The translations under genes were made by a program, and so were the position numbers. DNA of 31,455 nucleotides from a virus. Shown here piece after piece: positions 5,337 to 13,524 of this stretch (the first letter of the stretch is position 1; the number at the start of each line of letters is the position of its first letter). The notes beneath the pieces were generated by a model. That model had not been told where the DNA came from. It saw only the letters and a program-made list of their open reading frames with translations, and made no database searches. The stretch spans positions 1 to 31,455 of IMG/VR virus record IMGVR_UViG_3300028595_000045. One strand, written 5' to 3'.

Positions 5337-5905
5337 TAGTCACCTGATGCGAATGTCCCTCGCGTAAATTTTGTTCCGTCATCACTAATCGTTGATGTGT
5401 GGTCTTTATTATCACCGGCATCATTATAAACGTGGATCTTTGTTGCTGTGACCTCGATTTTATTTCTTAAAAATTTGTAGATGTAATCAAGTTTTGTCAT
5501 GGCGTCCGGGTTTGCTGGAGGCGCTGTGTCGCCGGGTTCACTTCGTGCGTCGTCTAATAATGATAGGATGTTGTCAATATCGGTCCCGTCGCCTGTTATA
5601 GTAAATCCGTAACAAATTCCACCCGTATCTGAATCCACGGTTGCTTGAATATAAACAGTGTATGATTTACCCACTTCAAACCCATTTGCCGCAGTGCAAG
5701 CAATCGACTCAGTATAAAAACCCGTCGTGTCGTCGTCGTCTAATTTAGCCATTTCCCCGGTTAAAATAGGGGGGTCGGTTTCTTCCTCATATACTCTGTA
5801 TGCCGGGGCCGCATCCGCATCAGTCAAAACCCCTGTGTCTGGATCGTGGGTACATATCGAGAAAACACAGTTTTTTTCCAATTCAATTACTGATGGACAT
5901 CCCAT
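5336..5905 (-). CDS. Probable tail/fibre structural protein
   Basis: A 189-residue protein. Residues about 10-110 form a beta-sandwich-like domain (PAYRVYEEETDPPILTGEM, TTGFYTESI, GKSYTVYIQATVDSDTGGICYGFTI) of the type at the N-termini of phage baseplate or fibre-support proteins. About 115-160 is a helical linker containing LDYIYKFLRNKIEV, and the C-terminus has repeated small strands (THVYNDAGD-like, TISDDGTKFTRGTF). The start directly follows the previous stop (TAAATG). Together with its neighbours it looks like a virion attachment or fibre-assembly component. Confidence 0.65.
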   Translation of the reverse strand: MGCPSVIELEKNCVFSICTHDPDTGVLTDADAAPAYRVYEEETDPPILTGEMAKLDDDDTTGFYTESIACTAANGFEVGKSYTVYIQATVDSDTGGICYGFTITGDGTDIDNILSLLDDARSEPGDTAPPANPDAMTKLDYIYKFLRNKIEVTATKIHVYNDAGDNKDHTSTISDDGTKFTRGTFASGD

Positions 5906-6100
5906 CTATTTATCCTCCCGGAATTCTCCGCAAAAATCGTTTATGTCAACCAGGGGCCACCCCCCGTAATATTTTCCTTTATTCGCAAACACCACCGGCT
6001 TATGCTTCCGACAATACCCAAGGTCTTTATTCTCCAACTCGTCTAATGTTTTGTGCTGGTTATCAAACCACAAGCACCTATGACATCTATGTCCAATCAT
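5906..6100 (-). CDS. Small four-Cys metal-binding phage protein
   Basis: A 64-residue protein with Cys6, Cys9, Cys30 and Cys57, and His33 near the third Cys, in the order CHRC, GYCRKHKP, WPLV, DFCGEF. Phages often encode small proteins of this shape that probably bind zinc or an Fe-S cluster; the role is unknown. It is translationally coupled (ATGA) to the GalNAc-transferase-like gene upstream, so it is the last gene of the modification cassette. Confidence 0.7.
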   Translation of the reverse strand: MIGHRCHRCLWFDNQHKTLDELENKDLGYCRKHKPVVFANKGKYYGGWPLVDINDFCGEFREDK

Positions 6101-7023
6101 TTTTCATCCTCATGCCAATCTGGAATTGGCTTGAAATGGTCAATTATCCACGATAATGGCCTAACCGCCTTATCCCATTTGTCTTGATTCCAAAACTCTT
6201 GTGAATATTTGCGGGCATGGTTTATTTGTTGCTGTGAGATATCATATGGGAACGACCCATCACCCCCAAAGGCACCTCTAAAATTACCGGTTCTAAACAT
6301 ATGCCCGAACCATGTTTTTTTGGTAGTGATCATCTTTCCACCGGAAAGCCATGCCTTACACGCCAACTCGGTGCCAAACTGCCCCCATGAACCATGCCCG
6401 TTATCCATGCCGCCCAATTCGAAAAATCTCTCTCTAAGCATCAAAAAACATGCCCCTATGCATGACATGGTTTCAATTAGTTCTCCCTGGCACCTACGAA
6501 CATGCTTGCGCCAATATTGAAACTGCAAGTTTCTATCAAACCGCCATGAATAAGTGACCTTGTTCCCTCTCGGTTCCCACACAATTTTCATTTCATGGTC
6601 AGTGTTCCCGCATTTGCATTTATCCGGTTTTTTGCCCTGGTATGTGCGCTTTTTGCATTCGGTGCATTCCCAATCAAATGCATGGAGATTCCACATTTTA
6701 GGAATCATCGTCCAATCGGGTTGACAGTCTGCCATCATAATCCGATCAAAACCTTTACCCACAGCACAATGAGCGTCTAATTTCATAATGTATTTTGCTT
6801 GTGACAGCCGTGCGCCTTCGTTGGTTGCTTCACGCTGTCCAACCGGGGATGTATGATGGACAATCGTAACTCGGGGGTGATCGTTAATCGGTGGGGCTGG
6901 CCAGTACCCATCACATATGGCTATGATTTCCGTATCCGCTTCTATGTTCTCTAAAACATTATCAATCGTTTGTTTTAGGAATATTTCATTTCTCGCGGGT
7001 ATAATTACGCTTAATTCTCGCAC
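6097..7023 (-). CDS. Polypeptide GalNAc-transferase-like glycosyltransferase
   Basis: A 308-residue GT-A fold enzyme. SVIIPARNE (5-13) is the nucleotide-sugar strand. KLDAHC (81-86) gives a DxH metal motif (Asp83, His85), like the LDSHC/LDAHC of polypeptide GalNAc-transferases (CAZy GT27). GSWGQFGTELACKAWLSGG (211-229) corresponds to their WGGEN...WQCGG region, and His241 in FGHMFR matches their third metal His in VGHVFR. A four-Cys zinc-ribbon-like insert (C120, C123, C136, C138) breaks the catalytic domain. There is no signal peptide or lectin domain, so it acts in the cytoplasm. GTG start; it overlaps the upstream glycosyltransferase by 38 bases. Other GT2 specificities remain possible. 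Probable target: the SSTP-rich fibre encoded upstream. Confidence 0.82.
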   Translation of the reverse strand: MRELSVIIPARNEIFLKQTIDNVLENIEADTEIIAICDGYWPAPPINDHPRVTIVHHTSPVGQREATNEGARLSQAKYIMKLDAHCAVGKGFDRIMMADCQPDWTMIPKMWNLHAFDWECTECKKRTYQGKKPDKCKCGNTDHEMKIVWEPRGNKVTYSWRFDRNLQFQYWRKHVRRCQGELIETMSCIGACFLMLRERFFELGGMDNGHGSWGQFGTELACKAWLSGGKMITTKKTWFGHMFRTGNFRGAFGGDGSFPYDISQQQINHARKYSQEFWNQDKWDKAVRPLSWIIDHFKPIPDWHEDEK

Positions 7024-7759
7024 GTTCAGCCCTTTTTTGTTTGTTGGTTAATCTGCCTATATTTCTTTCGCGCGTTAAATTATGAAACAGCCCAAACGGG
7101 TTATAATCTTTATCCCCGCAATATTTCCCGTTCGGAATCATATAAATGGTTGGTTTTGTCTCATCCTGAAGAATGGATATTTCCCCCTTGTCCTCCAATG
7201 CTTTGAGCTTGGCTTTTAGGGGTACTTCCTCCCGGTTGGGATACTTACCTGTTCCAACATACCTTGTGTCTACACCGCCCAATCTAAGAAATAATTCCCG
7301 CTCCATAATATACGAATTGCCATGCGGGGCTATTTGCAACTTATCTCGATTAAACCCATACGCTCTTAAAACATCCCAATCTTGAGTAAACCTTCCTTTT
7401 TCGTCTATAACAGCGACCTCACGCTTGAACCGCACCACATCATATTTACAGTTTCTTGCTGTGTTAATAATCTCTTGTGTGACGATATGGTCAATATCTG
7501 TTAAAATTAAAAACTCACCCTTGGCTTGTTTGGCCCCGAAGTTTCGCGCCGCTGGTTGTGTCCACGGTCTAAAATCGTTTGTTTGGAACAGTCGGAAGCT
7601 GAAATTTATATCCAAACCATCCATATCAAGTGGCGGGTCTGATCCGTCATCAACAAAAACAACCTCCACATCGTCAGGTAAATTCATCCTGTTATAATGA
7701 TATATCTGCCTTTTTGCTACTTCAGGACTGTTTAGGATTGCATTAACAATTGAAATCAT
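6986..7759 (-). CDS. GT2-type glycosyltransferase
   Basis: A 257-residue GT-A glycosyltransferase. VEVVFVDDGSDPP (31-43) is the donor-binding Asp motif, QPAARNFGAKQAKGEF (68-83) the characteristic family-2 helix, and LILTDIDHIV (84-93) the DxD-like metal site. MERELFLRLGGVD (152-164) is the conserved acceptor-side segment. The C-terminus is strongly basic. The true start is the ATG at 7759, which overlaps the methyltransferase stop (ATGA); in-frame codons farther upstream only shadow that gene. It lies between the methyltransferase and the GalNAc-transferase-like gene, so it may extend or start the same glycan. Confidence 0.85.
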   Translation of the reverse strand: MISIVNAILNSPEVAKRQIYHYNRMNLPDDVEVVFVDDGSDPPLDMDGLDINFSFRLFQTNDFRPWTQPAARNFGAKQAKGEFLILTDIDHIVTQEIINTARNCKYDVVRFKREVAVIDEKGRFTQDWDVLRAYGFNRDKLQIAPHGNSYIMERELFLRLGGVDTRYVGTGKYPNREEVPLKAKLKALEDKGEISILQDETKPTIYMIPNGKYCGDKDYNPFGLFHNLTRERNIGRLTNKQKRAERARIKRNYTREK

Positions 7760-8355
7760 GGCTTCACCCAAAATGCTGTCGGTTCTAATTCCTTTGTTAC
7801 ATACCAAGGCCGTATGTCGTGACAAAAAGTATACGAATTCACAGCCTGAACAACTCCCGACCACCCGAACGCATAATAATCATGGCACCCAACGATCCCG
7901 CCCGGACGAACTTTTTTAGACCAAAAAATTATGTCCGGGGCGATGTAATCATACTTATGGTTTCCATCTATATAGACAAAATCTAATGATTCATCATCAA
8001 AGTCGCTTAACGCATCCATACTCGCTTTGCGTATCAAGGTTGCATTGTATGGAGATAGATTCGTTTTGGCTTCTTGATATATTTTTTCCTGTTTAGACAA
8101 TGGATATTTAGGGTCATAATCGTTCCAAGGATCAATACAATATAGTTTTAAATTAGGGTTGCACTTGCATAATTGTATGCTGTACCGGCCCCGCCTTACA
8201 CCTATTTCAGCGCCTTTATTATATTGCAATTCTCCCAATAACTCCGCTAAATGGTTTCGGTTGTATCTCCGTCCCGCTCCAAAGGGGAGGTTATCTACCC
8301 GCCGCTTAACATGAAACTTTTCTCTGATTCGCCTATGTAACTCTCGTCTATCCAT
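7756..8355 (-). CDS. Class I SAM-dependent methyltransferase
   Basis: A 199-residue Rossmann methyltransferase of the Methyltransf_24 type. GAEIGVRRGRYS (48-59) is motif I for SAM, LYCIDPW (71-77) holds the acidic residue that binds the ribose, DFVYIDGNHKYDYIAPDI (125-142) is the motif typical of sugar-linked methyltransferases, and VRPGGIVGCHDY (149-160) is the late loop. The start overlaps the mucin-like gene by 8 bases, and the stop overlaps the next glycosyltransferase (ATGA). Members often O-methylate sugars or are found with glycosyltransferases; I infer glycan methylation. It lacks the motifs of DNA methyltransferases. Confidence 0.85.
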   Translation of the reverse strand: MDRRELHRRIREKFHVKRRVDNLPFGAGRRYNRNHLAELLGELQYNKGAEIGVRRGRYSIQLCKCNPNLKLYCIDPWNDYDPKYPLSKQEKIYQEAKTNLSPYNATLIRKASMDALSDFDDESLDFVYIDGNHKYDYIAPDIIFWSKKVRPGGIVGCHDYYAFGWSGVVQAVNSYTFCHDIRPWYVTKELEPTAFWVKP

Positions 8356-10159
8356 TTATGATTTGTCTCCCTGTAACTAAACTATTGATTCCATTCGCTG
8401 AAATTATCGGTATAGCCGCCGCTGACCCCGCGCTCGGCGTACTACTCGGCGTTGAACTCGGTGTACTGCTTGGTGTTGAACTCGGTGTTGAACTTGGTGT
8501 CGAACTTGGCGTACTACTCGGCGTTGAACTCGGAGTTGACGACGGCGTACTTGACGGCGTTGAACTCGGGCTTGGTGTTGACGACGGAGTGCTTGATGGT
8601 GTCGACGACGGTGTTGAGCTTGGCGTCGAGCTCGGCGTACTTGACGGTGTGCTTGATGGTGTTGAGCTAGCCGTTGCCGTTGGCGTAGAGCTTGGTGTTG
8701 ACGACGGCGTACTGCTTGGCGTCGATGATGGTGTGCTACTTGGTGTTGAGCTCGGGCTTGGCGTCGAACTTGGTGTCGACGACGGTGTTGAGCTTGGCGT
8801 ACTGCTCGGTGTTGAGCTCGGTGTTGAACTTGGTGTTGATGACGGGCTCGGTGTGCTCGAAGGCGTACTTGACGGTGTACTCGATGGTGTAGAACTTGGT
8901 GTTGAGCTTGGCGTACTGCTCGGTGTTGAGCTCGGGCTCGGAGTTGACGACGGTGTAGAGCTTGGCGTTGAACTCGGAGTACTTGACGGCGTTGAACTCG
9001 GTGTTGAACTTGGAGTGCTCGACGGGCTCGGAGTTGATGACGGTGTACTTGATGGTGTAGAGCTTGGGGTGCTACTTGGCGTACTGCTCGGAGTACTCGA
9101 TGGCGTACTTGATGGTGTTGAGCTTGCCCCTCCAACCTCAATTTCAAAAGCCCCAACATCATAATTCGTATTCTGAGGTCTGCTCGTATCTACGATATCT
9201 GTCGTACCTGATATCGTCATTCCCTCTGCTGTTGCAGTAGCGTGAGCATCTTGAGCGTCGTTGTACGTATTGTCCTGTAAACGGTAATCCTCTGAGCCGC
9301 TTGCTGTCTCCTCAACGATTACCCAATCGCCGTCAGACGATTTAGAGTTATCATCTGTTAGATTATGAGATGCGAGGTTTCCTGCACCGCCGGAGTCTAC
9401 TGCTGCAATTGAGTTATCAGAATCTATGCAGTAGGAGATGTTCCATGCAGGGGTGCCAATATATGTTTTATAGTCGCCACCATCTGCATGACTGCCCATA
9501 CTGATAGTGTTAAAGCAATTTACTGTGATAGCGAGATTAGACTCAGCAATATTTATTCCACCACCCTCAAGTTCCCCTTCCGATCCACAGTTGATAATAG
9601 TACAAGATCGAACGTCAAGATCCCCGGTGCCGTTACCGCCCGAATAATTTTGGTAGTGTACGCCAGCACGTTGAAAGTTGTAGATAATACACTCACACAC
9701 AGATATACCAACACCGATATTCGCGATATACACGCCGTCCTGATCTGCTGTACTGTCGCCTGAATGTAATAAGCATTTTTCAACAGTAACAGTTGCACCA
9801 ATATCCGATATACGAATACACTCATCAGATGTTCCGGTGCTGGCCTGCTTAATGTCCAGTCCTCTAATCGTAACCCCGTCACCCGTTGTTATCTCGATGC
9901 AGTGATCACCATTGGTTGAACAGTAAAGTCTATAGTGAGTAGGTGAGCCAGATTCATTAGCATAGCCAGGATGCAACGAATCTCCGATACACTCGATCGT
10001 TAGGTTATCATCGGCAACAGTAACATTCGCAGTGTCGGGATTCGTCCACTCACCGGATATCTGTATGGTATCCCCAGCATTTGCGTTATCACACGCCTCG
10101 TCAAGCGTATCGTAATCATATGTTGGTGCGCCGGATTCGCCGACTGTGATAGTTGCCAT
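8348..10159 (-). CDS. Beta-helix fibre with mucin-like SSTP-repeat domain
   Basis: A 603-residue protein. Residues 1-345 are a right-handed beta-helix (pectin-lyase-like) domain with repeating short strands such as DTIQISGEW, NLTIECIG and VTIRGLDI. Residues 346-575 are 54 copies of SSTP interrupted by five SP pairs (Pro379, 409, 439, 469, 531) and one TATA (494-497). The last 28 residues are a small non-repetitive tail. About 160 Ser/Thr residues, each near Pro, make a mucin-like O-glycosylation substrate. No signal peptide, as expected for a virion protein. It directly follows a 175-aa gene (TAAATG), and the methyltransferase and both glycosyltransferases follow with overlaps. Likely receptor-binding or head/tail fibre. 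Confidence 0.8.
   Translation of the reverse strand: MATITVGESGAPTYDYDTLDEACDNANAGDTIQISGEWTNPDTANVTVADDNLTIECIGDSLHPGYANESGSPTHYRLYCSTNGDHCIEITTGDGVTIRGLDIKQASTGTSDECIRISDIGATVTVEKCLLHSGDSTADQDGVYIANIGVGISVCECIIYNFQRAGVHYQNYSGGNGTGDLDVRSCTIINCGSEGELEGGGINIAESNLAITVNCFNTISMGSHADGGDYKTYIGTPAWNISYCIDSDNSIAAVDSGGAGNLASHNLTDDNSKSSDGDWVIVEETASGSEDYRLQDNTYNDAQDAHATATAEGMTISGTTDIVDTSRPQNTNYDVGAFEIEVGGASSTPSSTPSSTPSSTPSSTPSSTPSSTPSSTPSPSSTPSSTPSSTPSSTPSSTPSSTPSSTPSPSSTPSSTPSSTPSSTPSSTPSSTPSSTPSPSSTPSSTPSSTPSSTPSSTPSSTPSSTPSPSSTPSSTPSSTPSSTPSSTPSSTPTATASSTPSSTPSSTPSSTPSSTPSSTPSSTPSSTPSPSSTPSSTPSSTPSSTPSSTPSSTPSSTPSSTPSSTPSSTPSSTPSAGSAAAIPIISANGINSLVTGRQIING
8435..9124 (-). repeat. 690-bp coding repeat, 12-bp unit (SSTP)
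   Basis: Fifty-four 12-bp units encode SSTP. The protein repeat is almost perfect, but the DNA is not: Ser is written with both TCN and AGY codons, and all Pro and Thr wobble bases vary between units. Four SP interruptions are exactly 30 codons (90 bp) apart at 9025, 8935, 8845 and 8755; the fifth is at 8569. Antisense frames here give spurious long open frames rich in LGVELG. Confidence 0.9.
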
Positions 10160-10687
10160 TTAGCTTAATTCCAACACGTTTTGGAGTTGTGTGAGAGTGA
10201 TAGTTGCTTCACCGATTTCGTTTGATACATAATTATCTATTACCGACTCACGAATCTTATACTTTCTGTGCTTTAAATAATCTCTGAACTTGTCTTTTAT
10301 TTCTTCAGTTAGTATCGTCTTTACTTTTTCCAAGCTTATACCGAGTTCCAATAGCTCAGACTTTAAAACGCTGATATTAGATGCGATATCTATATTCTGC
10401 AACACCGGATACCGAGCCAAAAAATACTCTTTTATCTTCTGCCTCTTTTCAGCAGAGCAATTAGACCAGATTTCTAAAACTGTATCTTTATCAAGCATAG
10501 TGTACTCTTCACGAACACCCGAAATATAAGGCTTTATACTGTCCATGTCTGCATCTGATACCGTCACACGGATATAATCAGGCAATACCATCTTATTGCC
10601 CCAACCGCGAGGATGCGGCTTCGCGGATGTAATCTCACCTTTATTATAACCCTTGCTATCTCTTGCTCTTACTGCGATATCAATCAT
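10160..10687 (-). CDS. Hypothetical late protein
   Basis: A 175-residue protein. The N-terminal 55 residues contain HPRGWGNKMVLPDYIRVTVSDAD, a short beta-rich part; the rest is helical and charged (EKRQKIKEYFLARYP, LKSELLELGISLEKVKTILTEEIKDKFRDYLKHRKYKI). ATGA overlap with the gene upstream, and adjacent to the mucin-like fibre gene downstream. It could be a structural or assembly factor for the fibre; no family recognised. Confidence 0.6.
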   Translation of the reverse strand: MIDIAVRARDSKGYNKGEITSAKPHPRGWGNKMVLPDYIRVTVSDADMDSIKPYISGVREEYTMLDKDTVLEIWSNCSAEKRQKIKEYFLARYPVLQNIDIASNISVLKSELLELGISLEKVKTILTEEIKDKFRDYLKHRKYKIRESVIDNYVSNEIGEATITLTQLQNVLELS

Positions 10688-10968
10688 CTACTCAACCTTA
10701 CCGCGACCGTATCTGTACCGTAATCGCCTGTTTTTACGCCCAATCTGTATAAAACATTCACCTCTGCATCATACATAATAAACTCTGTGTTAGTAATGTA
10801 CGAATCATAATCAAGCGCCGTTGACCCACCGTCAAATGATCGCTGTAGGGTGACTTCGGAATCGTCAACACCTGAAATAGACACGTTTAACTGACCGTTT
10901 TTTAGAGACGGAGTTATCCAATCTGTAAATGTGTTTTGTGCTGTTATGCTCTTTGTTACTGCTTTCAT
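10684..10968 (-). CDS. Small beta-sandwich virion protein
   Basis: A 94-residue protein with the pattern of phage decoration or fibre beta-sandwiches: FTDWITPSLKNGQLNVSISG, then VTLQRSFDGGSTA, EFIMYDAEVNVLYRLGVKTGDYGTDTVAVRLSR. The strand-FDGG-strand motif is common in domains that hang on capsids or fibres. ATGA overlaps on both sides couple it to its neighbours. Confidence 0.65.
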   Translation of the reverse strand: MKAVTKSITAQNTFTDWITPSLKNGQLNVSISGVDDSEVTLQRSFDGGSTALDYDSYITNTEFIMYDAEVNVLYRLGVKTGDYGTDTVAVRLSR

Positions 10969-11321
10969 GGGTCAATCCTATCTACATTATAATCAACATT
11001 TGATCCGGAATCTCCCAATGCTACATACAACCCTTTGTCACAGAAAATCGGAAAAGTGGTTTCTATTTCTAATTTTCCACCTGTCCCTAACGCTGTTATT
11101 GTCGGCCGTATTTTTACCCCGCTTGTATCCGTCCCGTTGTATAAAGTAATATCGCAGTTATCCGATCCGTTCGGCATTAATGTCGCTTGTACGAAATAAC
11201 AAGCGGTTGAAGATATAACACCGGATGCGGAGTGGTTAGAAGTCGTTACAGATTGCATGGCCCAAACAATACCAGACATGGTTAATAGGATTAATACTGT
11301 AAAGATTAGTTTTCTTGACAT
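10965..11321 (-). CDS. Secreted small beta-rich protein
   Basis: A 118-residue protein with a clear N-terminal signal (MSRKLIFTVLILLTMSGIVWA, cleavage near residue 21). The mature part has the pattern CYFVQATLMP, ITLYNGTD, LEIETTFPIFCDKGLYVALG, similar to the unsignalled protein at 4384-4725. An exported protein inside a virion operon is unusual; it may coat the host surface or act in the periplasm at entry or lysis. Coupled by ATGA to the next gene. Confidence 0.7.
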   Translation of the reverse strand: MSRKLIFTVLILLTMSGIVWAMQSVTTSNHSASGVISSTACYFVQATLMPNGSDNCDITLYNGTDTSGVKIRPTITALGTGGKLEIETTFPIFCDKGLYVALGDSGSNVDYNVDRIDP

Positions 11322-13523
11322 TTACCGAGCCTCCAATTTTTCTTGTTTGTCTTTGCCAAATTGCGTTTCTAAATATTTTTTGTACTCAAGAACTGATTTT
11401 TTTACATCTGCATCTTCTTTTGCCGCAATCGCCATTAACCTTGGTATGTGTGTTTTTATAGATGCAGGGTTTCTTTCTATTAATTTAGACCCTTGCGCCA
11501 ACCATCTAACAAATTTAGGATTTGTAATTAACTTTGCTGCGACCTTTGGTGGGATCGTCATGGCCCCAACTGTTCCTAACGTTGCCGCGATACCTGTACC
11601 AGCTCCCCCGCTTAATGCTCCTGCTGCTCCTGCGCCAACAGGGGCCAAGAATAAATTAGAAATTTGATTAAAAACAGATGTACGGGAAGTGTTTTTCACT
11701 CCTTCCACTTCTTTTTGCTTGCCTATAATTTTAACCAACCGATCCAACTCTGGCCGCAATTTTTCAAACTTGCCCCCGCTGAACAAGGTTCTTTTTGCGC
11801 CTGATGATAACTTGTTCCAACTTGTTAGAAAGGTGTTTACTGAAAAGGTTGTGCCTTCCTCTAAAATATCAGTACCTATTTTTTGAGCGCCGGGTTTAGC
11901 CAACCCCATTCTGTAAAGAGTTGTCCCGGCCATTTCCCCCCATTGCTCTTTTGTAGAGTTTTTCCGTAAAATTCTCAGTCTTGAATTTCCGTCTTTAGAA
12001 CCTGACATTGCATACTTATAAATAGATTCGTCTGGTCGGTCTTCTCGAAGCATTTTTCTTAAAGTTGGTAGTTCTTTCTCTGCCATGTGCCGCTGATACG
12101 CCATAGCCGAATCGAATGTTTTTAACGCTTCCGGGCTTTTATTCGCAGCCCCTTTTCTCAAGTCACGGGTTAAAGCGGCGTGAACCTGTTTTAATTTTCC
12201 GGCCGTGTCGCTGTCGGCCTTTTCAATTAAACCCCGGACATTTGTCCTCAACCCACGAATCGCATCATATGGGATTTCTCTTGCTTCGCTTGGATTTAGA
12301 ATAGATGTTTTTTTGTCTGCTTTTAGGCGGTCGAGCATTTTTATAAAAGTTTGGTTAATACCGGCCCCGGTCTTTTCTGCTCCCTCGAACTTGTCTATGA
12401 TTTTTTGAAGCGCCTTTTCTGTTTCTTCCGTACTAATAGGTGTTTTCGCACCAACCATTTCAGCGACTTTGTTTTCCAATGTTTCAACATTTTTTTCATA
12501 TGCTTCAACGGCTTTTTTTGCAGATGGCTTTAAAACCTTTGTGCCTAATGTTTGAACATCACTAACTTTACCGAATTTCGTTGCAAGCGCATTCGTTGCG
12601 TTTGCTGTGTCATCAAAAGATTTTACGGCTTTATTGTGAATGTTTTTATGCCCAGTAAGTGACCCTTCAAGCCATTCTTCTAATCTCTGAATAGACTTAT
12701 TACCTGTAACAGCGCCAGCAGTTGGTTCTATTTCTGTATTTATGAAATCGTTGTATAGTGTCTTTGATTCTTGTGTGGCAGGCGAAAGCCTGTTTATGCC
12801 TTTGTTTACAATTTGTTTTCCTGCATCAATTAAATTATCCGAAGCCTTGCCAATCCCGGCGTCTATCAAGATATCTTTTGCAGAATCAACCAACCTTTGA
12901 TGAAACTTTCTTTTATCTATTCGTCCGTAGAGTTCCATTAATGCGTCATCGGCAAGCCCGGTTGCTTCACCCAATAACGATTGAAACATATATGCCATTG
13001 GCGCTTCATCACCAGGTATAGGGGTTGCAAGCCCCGCCGTTGCTCCCAACCCTGCCCCCGTTGCCTGTCCAACCGCCTTTGCTAACGGTCTATGCTTTTG
13101 CATTAAATCTCCTATATCAAAACCGGATGGGTTAACCATCGTTCGTTCACCTGTTTCAGGATGGGTAAACGATATATTGTCGGTTTCATTCCCAAGCATG
13201 ATTGATTTTGGCTCTATTTTAGGTTTTGAATCAGGGTATCTGTTTTCCATTGTTTTTAACTGGTCGTTCATAGGCATATCACCTAAAAGCATTCTTGTTC
13301 CGTAATCAACTCCGGTGCTTCTATCTATATCTTTTGACCATTCAAGATCCTTTTCCATAAGGGTGCTCAGTATTTTTTCCTCTGAAAAGACCCTTTTGCC
13401 CTCTTTCATCACTTTTCGCGCAGCATCCAGATTAAATTTATGCTTACCTGCCAAAAATGAAATAATTTCACTGTCTGGAATGCCAGCTTTTCTTGCTTCT
13501 TCTAAATTTAAAACTTTCGGCAT
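11322..13523 (-). CDS. Large internal virion (ejection) protein
   Basis: A 733-residue mostly helical protein. Two glycine/alanine-rich hydrophobic stretches stand out: residues about 149-171 (KAVGQATGAGLGATAGLA) and about 640-672 (APVGAGAAGALSGGAGTG, then IAATLGTVGAMTIPPK). Long charged coiled-coil-like helices lie between them (TENVETLENKVAEM-like, FDSAMAYQRHMAEKELPTL). This composition, after three other internal-type proteins in a podovirus-like operon, fits a protein ejected with DNA that crosses the host envelope. No lytic transglycosylase motif is seen. Confidence 0.7.
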   Translation of the reverse strand: MPKVLNLEEARKAGIPDSEIISFLAGKHKFNLDAARKVMKEGKRVFSEEKILSTLMEKDLEWSKDIDRSTGVDYGTRMLLGDMPMNDQLKTMENRYPDSKPKIEPKSIMLGNETDNISFTHPETGERTMVNPSGFDIGDLMQKHRPLAKAVGQATGAGLGATAGLATPIPGDEAPMAYMFQSLLGEATGLADDALMELYGRIDKRKFHQRLVDSAKDILIDAGIGKASDNLIDAGKQIVNKGINRLSPATQESKTLYNDFINTEIEPTAGAVTGNKSIQRLEEWLEGSLTGHKNIHNKAVKSFDDTANATNALATKFGKVSDVQTLGTKVLKPSAKKAVEAYEKNVETLENKVAEMVGAKTPISTEETEKALQKIIDKFEGAEKTGAGINQTFIKMLDRLKADKKTSILNPSEAREIPYDAIRGLRTNVRGLIEKADSDTAGKLKQVHAALTRDLRKGAANKSPEALKTFDSAMAYQRHMAEKELPTLRKMLREDRPDESIYKYAMSGSKDGNSRLRILRKNSTKEQWGEMAGTTLYRMGLAKPGAQKIGTDILEEGTTFSVNTFLTSWNKLSSGAKRTLFSGGKFEKLRPELDRLVKIIGKQKEVEGVKNTSRTSVFNQISNLFLAPVGAGAAGALSGGAGTGIAATLGTVGAMTIPPKVAAKLITNPKFVRWLAQGSKLIERNPASIKTHIPRLMAIAAKEDADVKKSVLEYKKYLETQFGKDKQEKLEAR

Positions 13524-13524
13524 T

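Noticed and set aside
8435-9124. Possible CRISPR array or non-coding satellite
   Set aside because: The 12-bp units are contiguous, without spacers, in frame, and encode a constant tetrapeptide.
8358-9164. Plus-strand and alternate-frame open frames in the SSTP repeat region
   Set aside because: They are low-complexity shadows (LGVELG or Gln/Arg/His-rich) of the SSTP codons and have no separate start signals.
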